Notes: generated by a model from the letters alone, not told the origin. A DNA stretch of 64,000 nt from Planktothricoides raciborskii GIHE-MW2 (GCF_040564635.1 NZ_CP159837.1:1739001-1803000); one strand, 5' to 3'. Counted from the stretch's first letter, positions 1-9,670 are shown. A program made the numbers and translations.

Positions 1-1
1 C

Positions 2-1768
2 GGCTTTTCTCATGCTCCCGTGAAGGGATATATGACCACTAATTTGAAAACTATTACCCCAGAAACGTTGCTGCCAGAGATTGAATCCCTGATGGTGACT
101 TATGATATTGGGCGGTTGCCCGTATTGTCCGGCGATCGCCTAGTGGGAATTGTCACCCGCACCGATGTTTTGCGCCAACTGCACCAAGATAAGGCGATCG
201 GGGATCATGGCGTTCCCATTGGGCCAAAACGTCCTTATTGTCCATTGCCGGAATCCATTGAAAAAATGTTGTCCCATAGCCTAGTCCCGGAACAACGGCA
301 ACTGCTGAATCATGCGGCACAACTGGCAGAACAACGGGGCTGGCATCTATATTTAGTCGGCGGGGCGGTGCGAGATTTGTTTCTCCAAAGTGCTTGGACT
401 GAGGCAGAAAGCGATATCTCTGCAAAATCCCCAAAATCCCCGGTTTTTTCAAAAAACCGGGGATTTGACCCTGGCTCCCCAAGATCCCCGGTTTTTTCAA
501 AAAACCGGGGATCTAGCCAAAAATCTAGCCAACAGGCGACTATTTTACTCAGCGATATTGACTTAGTAGTGGATGGATTTCACGAAGCCGCAGATGCGGG
601 GGCTGGAGTAGAATTAGCCAAAGAATTGCAAAAACTCTATCCCGGTGCTCGTTTGGACATTCACGGTCAATTTCAAACCGCTGCCTTGTTGTGGCACAAA
701 GACCCGGTACTAGATTCTTTATGGATTGATATTGCCACAGCGCGGACTGAATTTTATCCCTATCCCGCAGCCAACCCAGAAGTAGAAGCGTCATCGATTC
801 GCCAAGACCTTTATCGCCGGGATTTTACCATTAATGCCTTGGCATTGCGGCTTACCGGCAATGGTCGGGGAGGCGATATGGCAGCCGCAACACGATCGGA
901 CCGCCCTGGGATAATTTTGGACTTTTTCGGGGGATTTTTAGACCTGCAAGACCGCCGAATTCGGGTATTGCATTCTAATAGTTTTATTGAAGACCCCACG
1001 AGAATTTATCGCGCTGTTCGGTTTGCGGTGCGCTTAGGGTTTCACATTGATTCAGAAACGGAAAATTATATCAGAAATGCCTTAGAATGTGGGATTTATC
1101 ATCACGTTCAAGATAGCAATAGTCGCGCCCCGGCTTTGGAAACTCGGTTAAAAAGTGAGTTAAAATATATCCTAGAAGCCCCCTATTGGCAACCGGCATT
1201 AAAATTACTCGGTGACTTAGGTGCGCTGAAATGTATTCATCCTCAGTTGCAGTTAAGTCGAGAATTGTGGCGGCGGATTCGGCTATGCGATCGGGCTTTA
1301 AAATGGTTTGACCCGGAGAAAAATTTTCCCCATTGGCAACTGCGATTAGAAGTCTTAATCGCCGACTTAGCGCCAGAATATCGGGTTAAAGTTGCCACCA
1401 ATTTACAACTAACCCACGAGAGTATTCAACGGCTGACTAACTTGCATCAAATCAGCCAAGCCGTGCAAAAATTACCGGATTTAAACCGTCCCAGTGAAAT
1501 AGTTTTGCTATTACGTTCTTATGATATTTGCACCTTAATTTTAATCGCGGTGAAATTTCAAAACGTGCGCCGTCATATTTGGCGATATTTAAGCCGTTAC
1601 GGTCAGATAAAACCCATTTTAGACGGCAATGATTTAAAAGCCTTGGGCTATAAACCGGGACGACAATTTAAAGTTATGTTAGACCGTTTATTGGCGGCAA
1701 CTATAGACGGGGAAATATGCGATCGCAATTCTGCCGAAGCATTTCTCCGGCAACATTTCCCCAAATAA
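2..1768 (+). CDS. tRNA nucleotidyltransferase (A/CCA-adding) with CBS domain, 5' partial
   Basis: Adds A or CCA to tRNA 3' ends. The frame is open to the left edge ([11 protein letters not shown] upstream of the first GTG at 20), so this is the C-terminal part of a longer protein; cyanobacterial A-adding enzymes carry N-terminal DHH and CBS domains before the nucleotidyltransferase. Visible here are the end of a CBS domain (first ~55 residues, [19 protein letters not shown]), the class II nucleotidyltransferase signature LVGGAVRD (about 355-375) and the catalytic DIDLVV (about 554-571), then the [11 protein letters not shown] and [17 protein letters not shown] motifs and a C-terminal tRNA-binding helical part. 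GGxVRD and DxD are normally about ten residues apart; here about 59 codons separate them, including two palindromic repeats that keep the frame. Whether the inserted loop is tolerated is unknown, but the gene is otherwise intact. Confidence 0.9.
   Translation, partial: GFSHAPVKGYMTTNLKTITPETLLPEIESLMVTYDIGRLPVLSGDRLVGIVTRTDVLRQLHQDKAIGDHGVPIGPKRPYCPLPESIEKMLSHSLVPEQRQLLNHAAQLAEQRGWHLYLVGGAVRDLFLQSAWTEAESDISAKSPKSPVFSKNRGFDPGSPRSPVFSKNRGSSQKSSQQATILLSDIDLVVDGFHEAADAGAGVELAKELQKLYPGARLDIHGQFQTAALLWHKDPVLDSLWIDIATARTEFYPYPAANPEVEASSIRQDLYRRDFTINALALRLTGNGRGGDMAAATRSDRPGIILDFFGGFLDLQDRRIRVLHSNSFIEDPTRIYRAVRFAVRLGFHIDSETENYIRNALECGIYHHVQDSNSRAPALETRLKSELKYILEAPYWQPALKLLGDLGALKCIHPQLQLSRELWRRIRLCDRALKWFDPEKNFPHWQLRLEVLIADLAPEYRVKVATNLQLTHESIQRLTNLHQISQAVQKLPDLNRPSEIVLLLRSYDICTLILIAVKFQNVRRHIWRYLSRYGQIKPILDGNDLKALGYKPGRQFKVMLDRLLAATIDGEICDRNSAEAFLRQHFPK
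434..514. repeat. Two tandem 33-bp hairpin repeats inside the nucleotidyltransferase gene
   Basis: Perfect palindromes at 434-466 and 482-514. Each has 16-bp arms around one central base with the core ATCCCCGGTTTTTT. They are separated by 15 bp. Translated in frame, both give the same peptide, SPVFSKNRG. They lie between the two catalytic motifs of the surrounding gene. Confidence 0.9.
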
Positions 1769-2216
1769 ACAGGTAGGGGCAAAGCATTCCGGCAAATCCG
1801 CAAATCCGCAAATCCGCCAGGGAATTAATTCCCTGGCTAATAGCTAAAGTCGGTTAAAACCGACTGAAATTCATCGTCAAAATTCGTAGTCAAAATTGGG
1901 AGTTTGGGTTGATCAACCAAACCCAACACCCAACCCCAACCCAACCAAAAAATAAACACATTTCTTAGGGGCAAAGCATTCCGGCGGATAACTTATAAAT
2001 AAAAACCAGAAATATATTACCGGAATGCTTCGCCCAGAAATATTTATTAACCCAACCACCAAAAAATAAACACATTTCTTAGGGGCAAAGCATTCCGGCG
2101 GATAACTTATAAATAAAAACCAGAAATATATTACCGGAATGCTTCGCCCAGCAATATTTTGTATCCCAACACCCAACACCCAACCCCAAACCAAAAAAAC
2201 AGAAAATCGCCCCTGC
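1769..2216. repeat. Repeat-filled intergenic stretch with two tandem 91-bp copies
   Basis: No gene is seen here. Two near-identical copies (1947-2037 and 2061-2151) each hold an 11-bp inverted repeat, AAGCATTCCGG / CCGGAATGCTT, around an AT-rich centre. A shorter element at about 1818-1871 (two small hairpins, CCAGGGAATtAATTCCCTGG and GTCGGTTaaAACCGAC) recurs at about 42833-42890. Confidence 0.8.
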
Positions 2217-2465
2217 TTAATTTTCCCCTATATTTGATGAATTAGCCTGTGCTTCACGCTGACTTCTAGCCTTGTCTAACTTACTTCTAATTGCCCCTTG
2301 AACCTTTTGGTCAAAATCAGGATCGTCAGGACTGGCAATAACTTTTAGCGGACGTTGATTAATTCTATCCAAATACGCTTGAAAAGCCGCTTCATCACCA
2401 CGATGTTTGAGAAAATACTGTTTTAATTCAGCCGTAGACATAGCAGCATAATTAATCTGACTCAT
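2217..2465 (-). CDS. small conserved cyanobacterial protein (DUF6887-like)
   Basis: An 82-residue soluble protein of unknown function. The N-terminal half (MSQINYAAMSTAELKQYFLKHRGDEAAFQAYLDRI) resembles a small family common in cyanobacteria that contains an AELxxYxLxHRxDExAFxxYxDR pattern, which I recall as DUF6887. The C-terminal half is charged and low in complexity. I chose the ATG at 2465 because a GGAG lies about nine bases upstream; a TTG two codons earlier would sit almost on that site. It follows the TPR-CHAT gene on the same strand with a 47-bp gap and may be cotranscribed with it. Its role is not known. Confidence 0.7.
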   Translation of the reverse strand: MSQINYAAMSTAELKQYFLKHRGDEAAFQAYLDRINQRPLKVIASPDDPDFDQKVQGAIRSKLDKARSQREAQANSSNIGEN

Positions 2466-2471
2466 CAGCAA

Positions 2472-2503
<32 letters not shown>

Positions 2504-2512
2504 ATTATATCC

Positions 2513-5500
2513 TCAAGAACCCGACTGACCAATCAAAATAAACGGCGACCAAAAAAACGGATGCAAATTTCGCCCCACCATCTTAAGTTTCGCCTGCCGT
2601 AACGCCGCAGCCTGGGAATCACCAGCCCCTAAATTTTGATAAAAATCAGCCATCAAATTCGCAGTTTTTGCATCAGCCGCATTCCACAAAGTCGCCATCA
2701 CTGCCCGTGCTCCTGCCCGTTCCAAAACATAAGCCATGCCCGAAATTTCCTGCCCTTCCAGATAACTATTCATCGCCGTTTGGCAAGCACTCAGAGTAAT
2801 TAACTGAGTATCTTTTAAGCCCAACAAAGCCGCATCAGCAATATTATAAAATTCTTTATTAGCAAATAGCAGAGTATTCGCCGACATATCTGGGTCATAA
2901 TCTTTACAGTCATCACTCAAACAACAGCCCAAAGGTTGAAAACAACCGTGAGTCGCTAAGTGCAAAATGGGAAATTTGGGGGATTCATTTTTAAACCGTT
3001 CTAATGTTGCCGCTTCTCGGACATAAATTTGACTATCTTTAAGTAATTCGCCCAAATTTTTCACTTCGGTTTCCGCACCATCGAGGTTAAAAGGTTTTTC
3101 GGGAACCGGATTTCCTAGAGCTAGAATGGATATACTGCTGATGGGATTTTTCACCGAATTTTCTATCGGAGATTGGCTGGAAATACGAGTCAGGTAATGG
3201 ATGGGATATTTAGAAATCAAATATTGTTCCCCGTCGTGGAGGGTTTCAAAAGGAATATAGCGCAGTTTATTCGGGGCAATAATTGCCAAAGTTTCGGGAG
3301 ATTGGGCGGCGATTTTATCTTCTACCGGACGAATTAGCAGGTCGTAAAGCTGTTGGCTGGTAGTGAGATAGTCGGGGTTGAAAAAATTTTTCAGTTGTTC
3401 GTCGTAGTCGTCGATTAGCTTATCCAAATTTTTGCCATCAACGGGATGTTTAATCACCTGAAAACTATCTTGAGTCAGGAGAAACAGGGCAACGGTATCA
3501 GGCACATTTGGGATATTAGTCAGCAAGACGGGATGCAGCACTAAAGTGCCTTGGGGAATATTGCGACGTAATTGGGCGATATCCGTGGGGGTAGTTTCAA
3601 ACAGTTCGGCAATAATGGGATATTTTTTCCCCAAGGTTTCCGCTTCGCTATAAACTTCTGTTTCCAGTTGGCGAATTTGGCTACTAAATTCCTCGGAAAA
3701 GTTTTCTTGGAGTTGTTGGCGCTGAAATTCCAGTTGTTGGTTTTTCTGTTTCCAAGCATCCAGGGCTGCTTGCACTTCCGGGTCATTGACTTGGGCATTG
3801 ATTAAGCGGTTATAGTTGGCTAATTCCGCAGTGGTGACAAGTTCGATCCATTCATAGGCTTTTTCCGGCTGTTTTTGGTCGATTAAAATATCTGCGAGGG
3901 CTACGGCTGGGCCTCGGTTTTGTTCGATAAAGCTTTTGCGTAAGTCTCGTTGTAATCCTTTGCGGATATCTAAGACAATCTTGAGGGATTTTTCCCAGTG
4001 GTCTATGGCTTCTGTGGGTTTGTTGGTGTCTCGGTATGCTGCTGCAAGATTACTCAGAGTGGCGGCTTCTTGGCTTCGGGCTTGTACTTCTTGGGATATA
4101 GGCAAGGCTTGCTGGTAATATTTCAAAGCTTCCATTGGTTGACCGATCGCATAGTGAATCACACCGATATTATTCAGAGTGCGAGCTTCTCCCTGACGGT
4201 CTTTCACTTCTCGCAAAATAGGCAACGCTTGTTCGTAATATTTCAAGGCTTTTTGAGATTGACCGATGTCATGGTAAACTCCACCGATATTATTCAGAGT
4301 GGTGGCTTCTCCCTGGCGGTCTTGCACTTCTTGGAAAATGGGCAAAGCTTGGTTATAATCACTCAAAGCTTCAATCAGTTGACCGATCGCATGGTGAACC
4401 GCACCGATATTATTCAGAGTTGCGGCTTCTCCCCTTCGATCTTGCACTTCTCGGCGAATGAGCAAAGCTTGCTGATAATATTTTAAAGCTTCACTCGGTT
4501 GACCGATCGCATCGTAAATCGCACCGATATTATGCAGAGTCGTGGCTTCTCCCTGGCGGTCTTGCACTTCTTGGAAAATGGGCAAAGCTTGTTCAAAATA
4601 TTTCAAGGCTTCACTCGGTTGACCGATCGCATGGTAAACCCCACCAATATTATTCAGAGTGATGGCTTCTTGGCTTCGGTCTTGCACTTCTCGATCTATA
4701 GGCAAGGCTTGCTGATAGTATTTCAACGCTTCCATTGGTTGACCGATCGCATTGTAAACCAGACCGATATTATTCAGAGTCGTGGCTTCTGCCTTTCGGT
4801 CTTGCACTTCTCTGTATATCGGCAAGGCTTGCCGGAGAACGGTCAACGCTTCCATTGGTTGACCGATCGCATTGTAAATCAGACCAATATTATTCAGAGT
4901 CGTGGCTTCTGCCTTTCGGTCTTGCACTTCTCGGCTGATAGGCAAAGCTTGCTCATAATATTTCAAAGCTTCACTTGGTTGATCGATCTGATCGTAAACC
5001 CCACCGATATTATTCAGAATCGTGGCTTCTCCCCTACGGTCTTGCACTTCTCGGAATATAGGCAAAGCTTGCTGATAATATTTCAATGCTTCACTTGGTT
5101 GATCGATCTGATCGTAAACCGCACCGATATTATTCAGAATCTTGGCTTCTTGGCTTCGGTCTTGCACTTCTCGGCTGATAGGCAAAGCTTGCTGATAATA
5201 TTTCAAAGCTTCACTTGGTTGATCGATCTGATCGTAAACCGCACCGATATTATTCAGAATCTTGGCTTCTTGGCTTCGGTCTTGCACTTCTCGGCTGATA
5301 GGCAAAGCTTGCTGATAATATTTCAAAGCTTCACTTGGTTGATCGATCTCATCGTAAACTCCACCGATATTATTCAGAGTTGCGGCTTCTCCGCTTCGGT
5401 CTTGCACGTCTTGAAATATACGCAAAGCTTGCTGATAGTATTTCCAGGCCTCCATTGGTTGACCGATCGCATGGTAAACTCCACCGATATTCGTCAGAGT

Positions 5501-6424
5501 GGTGGCTTCTCCGCTTCGGTCCTGCACTTCTCGGAGAATAGGCAAAGCTTGCTGATAATATTTCAAAGCTTCACTCAATTGACCGATCTCACGATAAACC
5601 AAACCGATATTATTCAGAATCTTGGCTTCTCCGTTTCGGTCCTGCACTTCTCGGAGAATAGGCAAAGCTTGTTGATAATATTTCAAGGCTTCTGTCGGTT
5701 GATCGATCACATGGTAAACCGCACCGATATTACTCAGAGTCGTGGCTTCTTCCTGAAGGTCTTGCACTTCTCGTAATATAGGCAAAGCTTGCTGATAATA
5801 TTTCAATGCTTCACTCGTTTGACCGATCGCATTGTAAACCAGACCGATATTATTCAGAGTCGTGGCTTCTCCCCCTCGGTCTTGCACTTCTCTGTATATC
5901 GGCAAGGCTTGCCGGAGAACGGTCAACGCTTCCATTGGTTGACTGATCGCATGGTAAATCAGACCGATATTATTTAGAGTAAAGGCTTCCAAAGCTTTCA
6001 ATTCAGGATCTTTAATTTCTCTAAAAATAATCAACGCTTGTGCATAAGCATCTAAAGCTGGCTGGCGTTGTCCAATAGCATTATAATTGAAACCAATTCC
6101 CAACAGGGCGATACCTTCTAATTCTTTGATTTGCAGTTGTCGCGCAATGGTTAAAGCTTGCTGAAAGCTTGTTATAGCTTCTTGGTGTTGACCTTGTTGG
6201 GTTTGTTGGGCTGCCTGCTGTATAAGTTGCAGGGCTTCTTGCGCTGAATTTTCACCTTGTGCATAAGCAGCCACACCCCCAAAGCCACCTTTACCAACCG
6301 GAGCCCATATCGCCGCGGGATTTAGGGGCATTGTCCCCACTCCCAGGGCGACCAGACTGGCGAAAATCCATTTGATTGGGCGGTGCCCTGAGCGTGCCGA
6401 AGGGTTGAAATGATGCCGTTGCAT
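2513..6424 (-). CDS. secreted TPR-repeat CHAT (caspase-like) protein
   Basis: A 1303-residue protein. The N-terminus has a basic stretch and a hydrophobic segment (WIFASLVALGVGTMPL), suggesting export or anchoring. Residues about 55-830 are some twenty 40-residue tetratricopeptide repeats of the form GQPxEALKYYQQALPIxREVQDRxGEATTLNNIG. A helical linker (about 830-950) leads to a C-terminal CHAT domain. That domain has HLATHG (His about 1158) and LSACQT (Cys about 1213), the expected catalytic dyad of this separase/caspase-like clan, so protease activity is plausible. TPR-CHAT proteins are peptidases activated through TPR-bound partners; the partner here is unknown. The repeats are close to identical at DNA level with a 120-bp period, implying recent expansion or homogenisation. 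The 425-residue open frame on the opposite strand is a by-product of this periodicity. Confidence 0.9.
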   Translation of the reverse strand: MQRHHFNPSARSGHRPIKWIFASLVALGVGTMPLNPAAIWAPVGKGGFGGVAAYAQGENSAQEALQLIQQAAQQTQQGQHQEAITSFQQALTIARQLQIKELEGIALLGIGFNYNAIGQRQPALDAYAQALIIFREIKDPELKALEAFTLNNIGLIYHAISQPMEALTVLRQALPIYREVQDRGGEATTLNNIGLVYNAIGQTSEALKYYQQALPILREVQDLQEEATTLSNIGAVYHVIDQPTEALKYYQQALPILREVQDRNGEAKILNNIGLVYREIGQLSEALKYYQQALPILREVQDRSGEATTLTNIGGVYHAIGQPMEAWKYYQQALRIFQDVQDRSGEAATLNNIGGVYDEIDQPSEALKYYQQALPISREVQDRSQEAKILNNIGAVYDQIDQPSEALKYYQQALPISREVQDRSQEAKILNNIGAVYDQIDQPSEALKYYQQALPIFREVQDRRGEATILNNIGGVYDQIDQPSEALKYYEQALPISREVQDRKAEATTLNNIGLIYNAIGQPMEALTVLRQALPIYREVQDRKAEATTLNNIGLVYNAIGQPMEALKYYQQALPIDREVQDRSQEAITLNNIGGVYHAIGQPSEALKYFEQALPIFQEVQDRQGEATTLHNIGAIYDAIGQPSEALKYYQQALLIRREVQDRRGEAATLNNIGAVHHAIGQLIEALSDYNQALPIFQEVQDRQGEATTLNNIGGVYHDIGQSQKALKYYEQALPILREVKDRQGEARTLNNIGVIHYAIGQPMEALKYYQQALPISQEVQARSQEAATLSNLAAAYRDTNKPTEAIDHWEKSLKIVLDIRKGLQRDLRKSFIEQNRGPAVALADILIDQKQPEKAYEWIELVTTAELANYNRLINAQVNDPEVQAALDAWKQKNQQLEFQRQQLQENFSEEFSSQIRQLETEVYSEAETLGKKYPIIAELFETTPTDIAQLRRNIPQGTLVLHPVLLTNIPNVPDTVALFLLTQDSFQVIKHPVDGKNLDKLIDDYDEQLKNFFNPDYLTTSQQLYDLLIRPVEDKIAAQSPETLAIIAPNKLRYIPFETLHDGEQYLISKYPIHYLTRISSQSPIENSVKNPISSISILALGNPVPEKPFNLDGAETEVKNLGELLKDSQIYVREAATLERFKNESPKFPILHLATHGCFQPLGCCLSDDCKDYDPDMSANTLLFANKEFYNIADAALLGLKDTQLITLSACQTAMNSYLEGQEISGMAYVLERAGARAVMATLWNAADAKTANLMADFYQNLGAGDSQAAALRQAKLKMVGRNLHPFFWSPFILIGQSGS

Positions 6425-6521
6425 GGGTATTGCCTCCTGTGATTTGGGTGTGGGTGTTATTCGTTATTTGTCAGGAACGGGGTAATAGGTTATAGGGGCG
6501 ATTCGCGAATCGCCCCTAGAT

Positions 6522-7094
6522 TTATTTCAAAACGGGTCTAACGGTCAGAGTAACTTTCCCCTCTGGTTCAAACTGCATTTGTTCAACCACATAAGTTGCC
6601 GTAGTCGCTACCGATAAGATTCCTTGTTGCTTTGACGGCGGCAAAGAAGACAAAGTTAAATTCACCCTTGCTTGACCCGTAGCTGCCTCAACCACTTGAA
6701 AAGCACTCAGAGGAATTTGCGACCAAGTATCGGGTCTGCTGCTAATCTCTCCTTCACCGCGAATCACCAACTGACCGTTACTATAAAAACGGACATCGCC
6801 CTTAAACTCAACCTCAGTCACATCTTTAGTCGGAACCGAAATTTCTAGTCCTGCCAAAGTCAAGACTAACTGTTCGGCTGTCACCTGGGTTAACAGTCCT
6901 TCCTTAGCGTTTCCTTCTCTCAGAATCACTTCTGCCTTTTCCGGCAACACCACCGGCAATGCTGTGGCAGAAATCGGGGCGGTTTCTGCTGACAAAGGTT
7001 GTCCCGCAACTGTTCGGGGTTTTGTCCCGTATCCAGCTAACCAGGCAGCCGAAATCAGTAGCGCCACTGCCAGAATTTTATGCCAATGTTTCAT
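6522..7094 (-). CDS. secreted or lipid-less periplasmic protein of unknown function
   Basis: A 190-residue protein starting MKHWHKILAVALLISAAWLAGYG, a clear signal peptide or signal anchor. The rest is predicted beta-rich (VILREGNAKEGLLTQVTAEQLVLTLAGLEISVPTK) with no catalytic motif I recognise. It lies about 100 bp upstream of the TPR-CHAT gene on the same strand, so the two exported proteins may be made together. The gap (6425-6521) holds a short TAGGGGCGATTCGCGAATCGCCCCTA palindrome near 6494. I do not recognise a family. Confidence 0.65.
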   Translation of the reverse strand: MKHWHKILAVALLISAAWLAGYGTKPRTVAGQPLSAETAPISATALPVVLPEKAEVILREGNAKEGLLTQVTAEQLVLTLAGLEISVPTKDVTEVEFKGDVRFYSNGQLVIRGEGEISSRPDTWSQIPLSAFQVVEAATGQARVNLTLSSLPPSKQQGILSVATTATYVVEQMQFEPEGKVTLTVRPVLK

Positions 7095-7143
7095 AACCGT
7101 GACGGTTGTTATTTGTATTTTTCTTATTATAAGCTGTGGGTTG

Positions 7144-7361
7144 AGAAACCGGGTTTCTTTAGACCATCTTTGTCACCCCACCAAAATCATCATAGAAACC
7201 CGGTTTCTGGGTCGGGGTTGAGAAACCGGGTTTCTTTAGACCATCTTTGTCACCCCACCAAAATCATCATAGAAACCCGGTTTCTGGTCGGTGTTGAGAA
7301 ACCGGGTTTCTTTAGACCATCTCTGCCACCCCACGAAAATCATCATAGAAACCCGGTTTCT
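7144..7361. repeat. Array of three AGAAACCnGGTTTCT pairs (spacer type A)
   Basis: Three units of about 73 bp. Each unit has AGAAACCGGGTTTCT, a spacer beginning TTAGACCATCT and ending ATCATCAT, then AGAAACCCGGTTTCT. The 15-mers are palindromic around one variable base. The same unit recurs at 7695-7759. Confidence 0.9.
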
Positions 7362-7381
7362 GGGTTGTTTATTAATTTAAT

Positions 7382-7453
7382 GGTGCGTCTAGGCGCTGAA
7401 AAAAAATTCTCGGTTAGGTTGCCAAAAAATAGCAGCGCCTAACACACCCTACC
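7382..7453. repeat. GGTGCGT...TAACACACC inverted-repeat element (copy also at 7784-7855)
   Basis: Ends GGTGCGTCTAGGCGCTG and CAGCGCCTAACACACC pair imperfectly around an A/T-rich centre. A near copy at 7784-7855 lies on the other side of the small gene at 7523. Relatives occur at 10620-10685, 36457-36520 and 38640-38706. Confidence 0.75.
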
Positions 7454-7522
7454 TCTATGCTAATCTAGAGATATAGGATTGCTGTATCCTTCTTTTGTAC
7501 TTGTTTTATTGATTACAATCTT

Positions 7523-7726
7523 ATGAATACTTTGCCAGAAATTGAACAAGCCGTTCGCCAACTTTCATCAGAGGATCTTGCTGCTTTTAGAGTTTGGTTT
7601 GCCGAGTTTGATGCCCAAAATTGGGATCGCCAATTTGAAGCAGACGTGGCAGCAGGTCGTCTTGATGCTTTGGCAGAAAAAGCATTAAAAGTTCAGAAAC
7701 CGGGTTTCTTTAGACCATCTCTGTAA
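7523..7726 (+). pseudogene. truncated antitoxin-like gene, C-terminus rewritten by a repeat
   Basis: Residues 1-55 (MNTLPEIEQAVRQLSSEDLA, then FRVWFAEFDAQNWDRQFEADVAAGRLDALAEKA) match a small antitoxin type that usually accompanies a RelE/ParE-like toxin in cyanobacteria. The usual tail after the ALxxF region is missing. From residue 56 the frame reads into an AGAAACCGGGTTTCT repeat (QKPGFFRPSL) and stops. No toxin gene follows. The gene is bracketed by direct copies of a repeat pair plus a GGTGCGT element (7297-7453 and 7694-7855). I read it as a remnant of a toxin-antitoxin locus; the truncated product could still be made. Confidence 0.65.
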
Positions 7727-7759
7727 CCCCACCAAAATCATCATAGAAACCCGGTTTCT
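7695..7759. repeat. Single AGAAACCnGGTTTCT pair (spacer type A) at the antitoxin 3' end
   Basis: One unit of the 7144-7361 type. Its left 15-mer is translated as the last residues of the preceding frame, and the TAA stop lies in its spacer (CTCTGTAACCCC). Confidence 0.9.
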
Positions 7760-7915
7760 TAGTTATTTACAAATTAATTTAATGGTGCGTTACGGCGCTG
7801 AAAAAAAATCTCGGTTAGGTTGCCAAAATAATAGCAGCGCCTAACACACCCTACCCAGGCTAGAAAAATCCGGTTTATTAATCAGTTATTAATCCCTTAT
7901 ACTTATATCATAATT

Positions 7916-8830
7916 ATGTCTGCCACTAACCCGAACAACTTCAACTTCTTAAGTAGAATCGCCGCATTAGTCGGCCTAATCAGTGCTTCCCTGTATTTCA
8001 CCGGGTGGATTTATCGCTGGTCGTATTTTGGCTTTTTCCACCTAGAAGTCACTACCCTCGATTTAGCCTTTGAATCTTTCTTAATTGTACCACTTCAAGT
8101 GTTTTTTGTCAATAACCAGCCCCGCCTTCCAGCGGTTTTATTATTCCTCTTATTTCCCCTAGCTGCTTGGCTGATTATCGTTATATTTCAGGGTCTAGAT
8201 TTATGGTTGGTGCAATGGCAAAACCGCTGGCGAATTCGCTTAATTCGTTACTGCCAAAAAGCGGAAAATTACCGGCTGCGTTGGCTGCAACCTTGGGCAA
8301 AATTATGGGGATTAAACCTGCGGCAATGGTCGCCCCAACCTGTAGACCTTTCGCAGACTTTAGTAGATGAAGCGATTAAAGTGGCTTTAGCTTTAGTCGC
8401 CTTATTTTGGTTAGCCAGTAACCAAGGTTTAGCGGATGCTCAACGAGATGCTTTTAATCAAACTTCCACTTTACCCGTGGTGACTTTAATTGTTCCAGAA
8501 AATATGCTGAGTTTTGGCCGCCAATTCGATCCCCCAGAGGCATTAGCGGACAAACAAGCGGCAAATCAGTTTAGAATGATCGGCGATCGCGGATTAATTG
8601 AAGCGGTGCGCGGCGCGTCAGAATTAAACGATCTAAAAAATCAAAAAGTGTGGCGGTTGCTGATCGAACGAGATGGCTGGATTTATCTGTTTAGAACCCT
8701 GAAACCTTGCTCGGATAGCCAGTTAATTTGTGCCGCCAATAAAAATGAACGCCCATTAGTTTTAATGGTCAGAGAAAGTCAGTTAGGCAATCAATTGTTA
8801 ATTTTAAGTCCGAGTCCCTCTAAGGAATAG
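7916..8830 (+). CDS. integral membrane protein of unknown function
   Basis: A 304-residue protein. Hydrophobic segments lie at about 14-32 (IAALVGLISASLYFTGWIY), 48-65, 72-95 (AVLLFLLFPLAAWLIIVIFQG) and 150-168 (VALALVALFWLASNQGLA). A soluble C-terminal domain of about 130 residues follows, with IVPENMLSFGRQFD and ERDGWIYLFRTL. The start ATG follows an AT-rich, repeat-free leader. No catalytic or transporter signature is recognised. It stands alone between repeat elements and the convergent ImmA/XRE pair. Confidence 0.7.
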   Translation: MSATNPNNFNFLSRIAALVGLISASLYFTGWIYRWSYFGFFHLEVTTLDLAFESFLIVPLQVFFVNNQPRLPAVLLFLLFPLAAWLIIVIFQGLDLWLVQWQNRWRIRLIRYCQKAENYRLRWLQPWAKLWGLNLRQWSPQPVDLSQTLVDEAIKVALALVALFWLASNQGLADAQRDAFNQTSTLPVVTLIVPENMLSFGRQFDPPEALADKQAANQFRMIGDRGLIEAVRGASELNDLKNQKVWRLLIERDGWIYLFRTLKPCSDSQLICAANKNERPLVLMVRESQLGNQLLILSPSPSKE

Positions 8831-8986
8831 ATATGCGTTTTTGAGCGATCGAGTAAAATTTATTTATTAAAATTTTAGTTTGTGCTCTTTAAATCTCAAT
8901 ATTAGAGACGATTAGGGGCGCCAGCATTGCGCCCCTAGCCTTTAAATTTACTGAAATAATTACTATCCAACACTAGCCAAACAAAA

Positions 8987-9667
8987 CTAGCCAAACAAAG
9001 GCAATTCTTCGGCGATCGCCGCTTGACCGGGATAAATTTGGCGACTACCTTTAGGCACATAAATCCAGCCTAAATCTTGCAGACGATTCACTAAATTTGA
9101 GATACTCACCCCCAACTCATCTTTTAATTGATATAAATGCTGCCAACGAGTTAAATCTCTTTGATGGGCTTTTTCCATTAAAATATGTCTGGGCATGAGC
9201 AAACAACCGGCAAAATATTGGGCTTGCCATTCAATAGAGTCTAGTTCCCGAGAACTGCCTTTGCCCCGGCAAAAAAACGGATCGTTACTATTAAGATTGT
9301 CCGGTTCGGGCTTCTCCGTGGGGAAAGTCACCCCATCCGCCACTTCTTGATTAATATGTAAAACCCAATGGCCAATTTCATGGGCTAAGGTTGACTCTTG
9401 AAACCCTTGGGGCAGATCCAAGATATCCTCGTTAATTTCAATCAGCCGTTGCTGGGGCAAAATTCGGGCAGCGATCGCGCCTAACTCGTCGGGGGAGATG
9501 GGTTCCCACACCACCCCCAAATCCAAAAAATCCGCCACCAGAGTGGCATCAAACGGCCAACTAGGGGCAAATTGGCAGCCGCGTCCCTGCATCCGTCTCA
9601 GCAAATGGCTGGCTTGATACTCAATTGCTGATTTGGAATAAAAGCGATACGGCTTAAAAATGCTCAT
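8987..9667 (-). CDS. ImmA/IrrE-family zinc metallopeptidase
   Basis: A 226-residue protein with the zincin motif HEIGH at residues 96-100 (STLAHEIGHWVLH), preceded by INEDILDLPQGFQ, as in ImmA/IrrE (COG2856) peptidases. In ICEBs1 and in Deinococcus, such proteases cleave the cognate XRE-type repressor when triggered by DNA damage or another signal. The gene lies 3 bp downstream of an XRE regulator on the same strand, the arrangement expected for a repressor and antirepressor protease. A C-terminal helical part (about 150-226) may sense the signal. The likely target is the XRE protein; no integrase or phage genes are nearby. Confidence 0.88.
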   Translation of the reverse strand: MSIFKPYRFYSKSAIEYQASHLLRRMQGRGCQFAPSWPFDATLVADFLDLGVVWEPISPDELGAIAARILPQQRLIEINEDILDLPQGFQESTLAHEIGHWVLHINQEVADGVTFPTEKPEPDNLNSNDPFFCRGKGSSRELDSIEWQAQYFAGCLLMPRHILMEKAHQRDLTRWQHLYQLKDELGVSISNLVNRLQDLGWIYVPKGSRQIYPGQAAIAEELPLFG

Positions 9668-9670
9668 AGC

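Noticed and set aside
4499-5776. 425-residue open frame on the plus strand
   Set aside because: It is antisense to the TPR-CHAT gene and has the same 120-bp period; the encoded repeats (LTDRIVNRTDIIQS) are a reading artefact.
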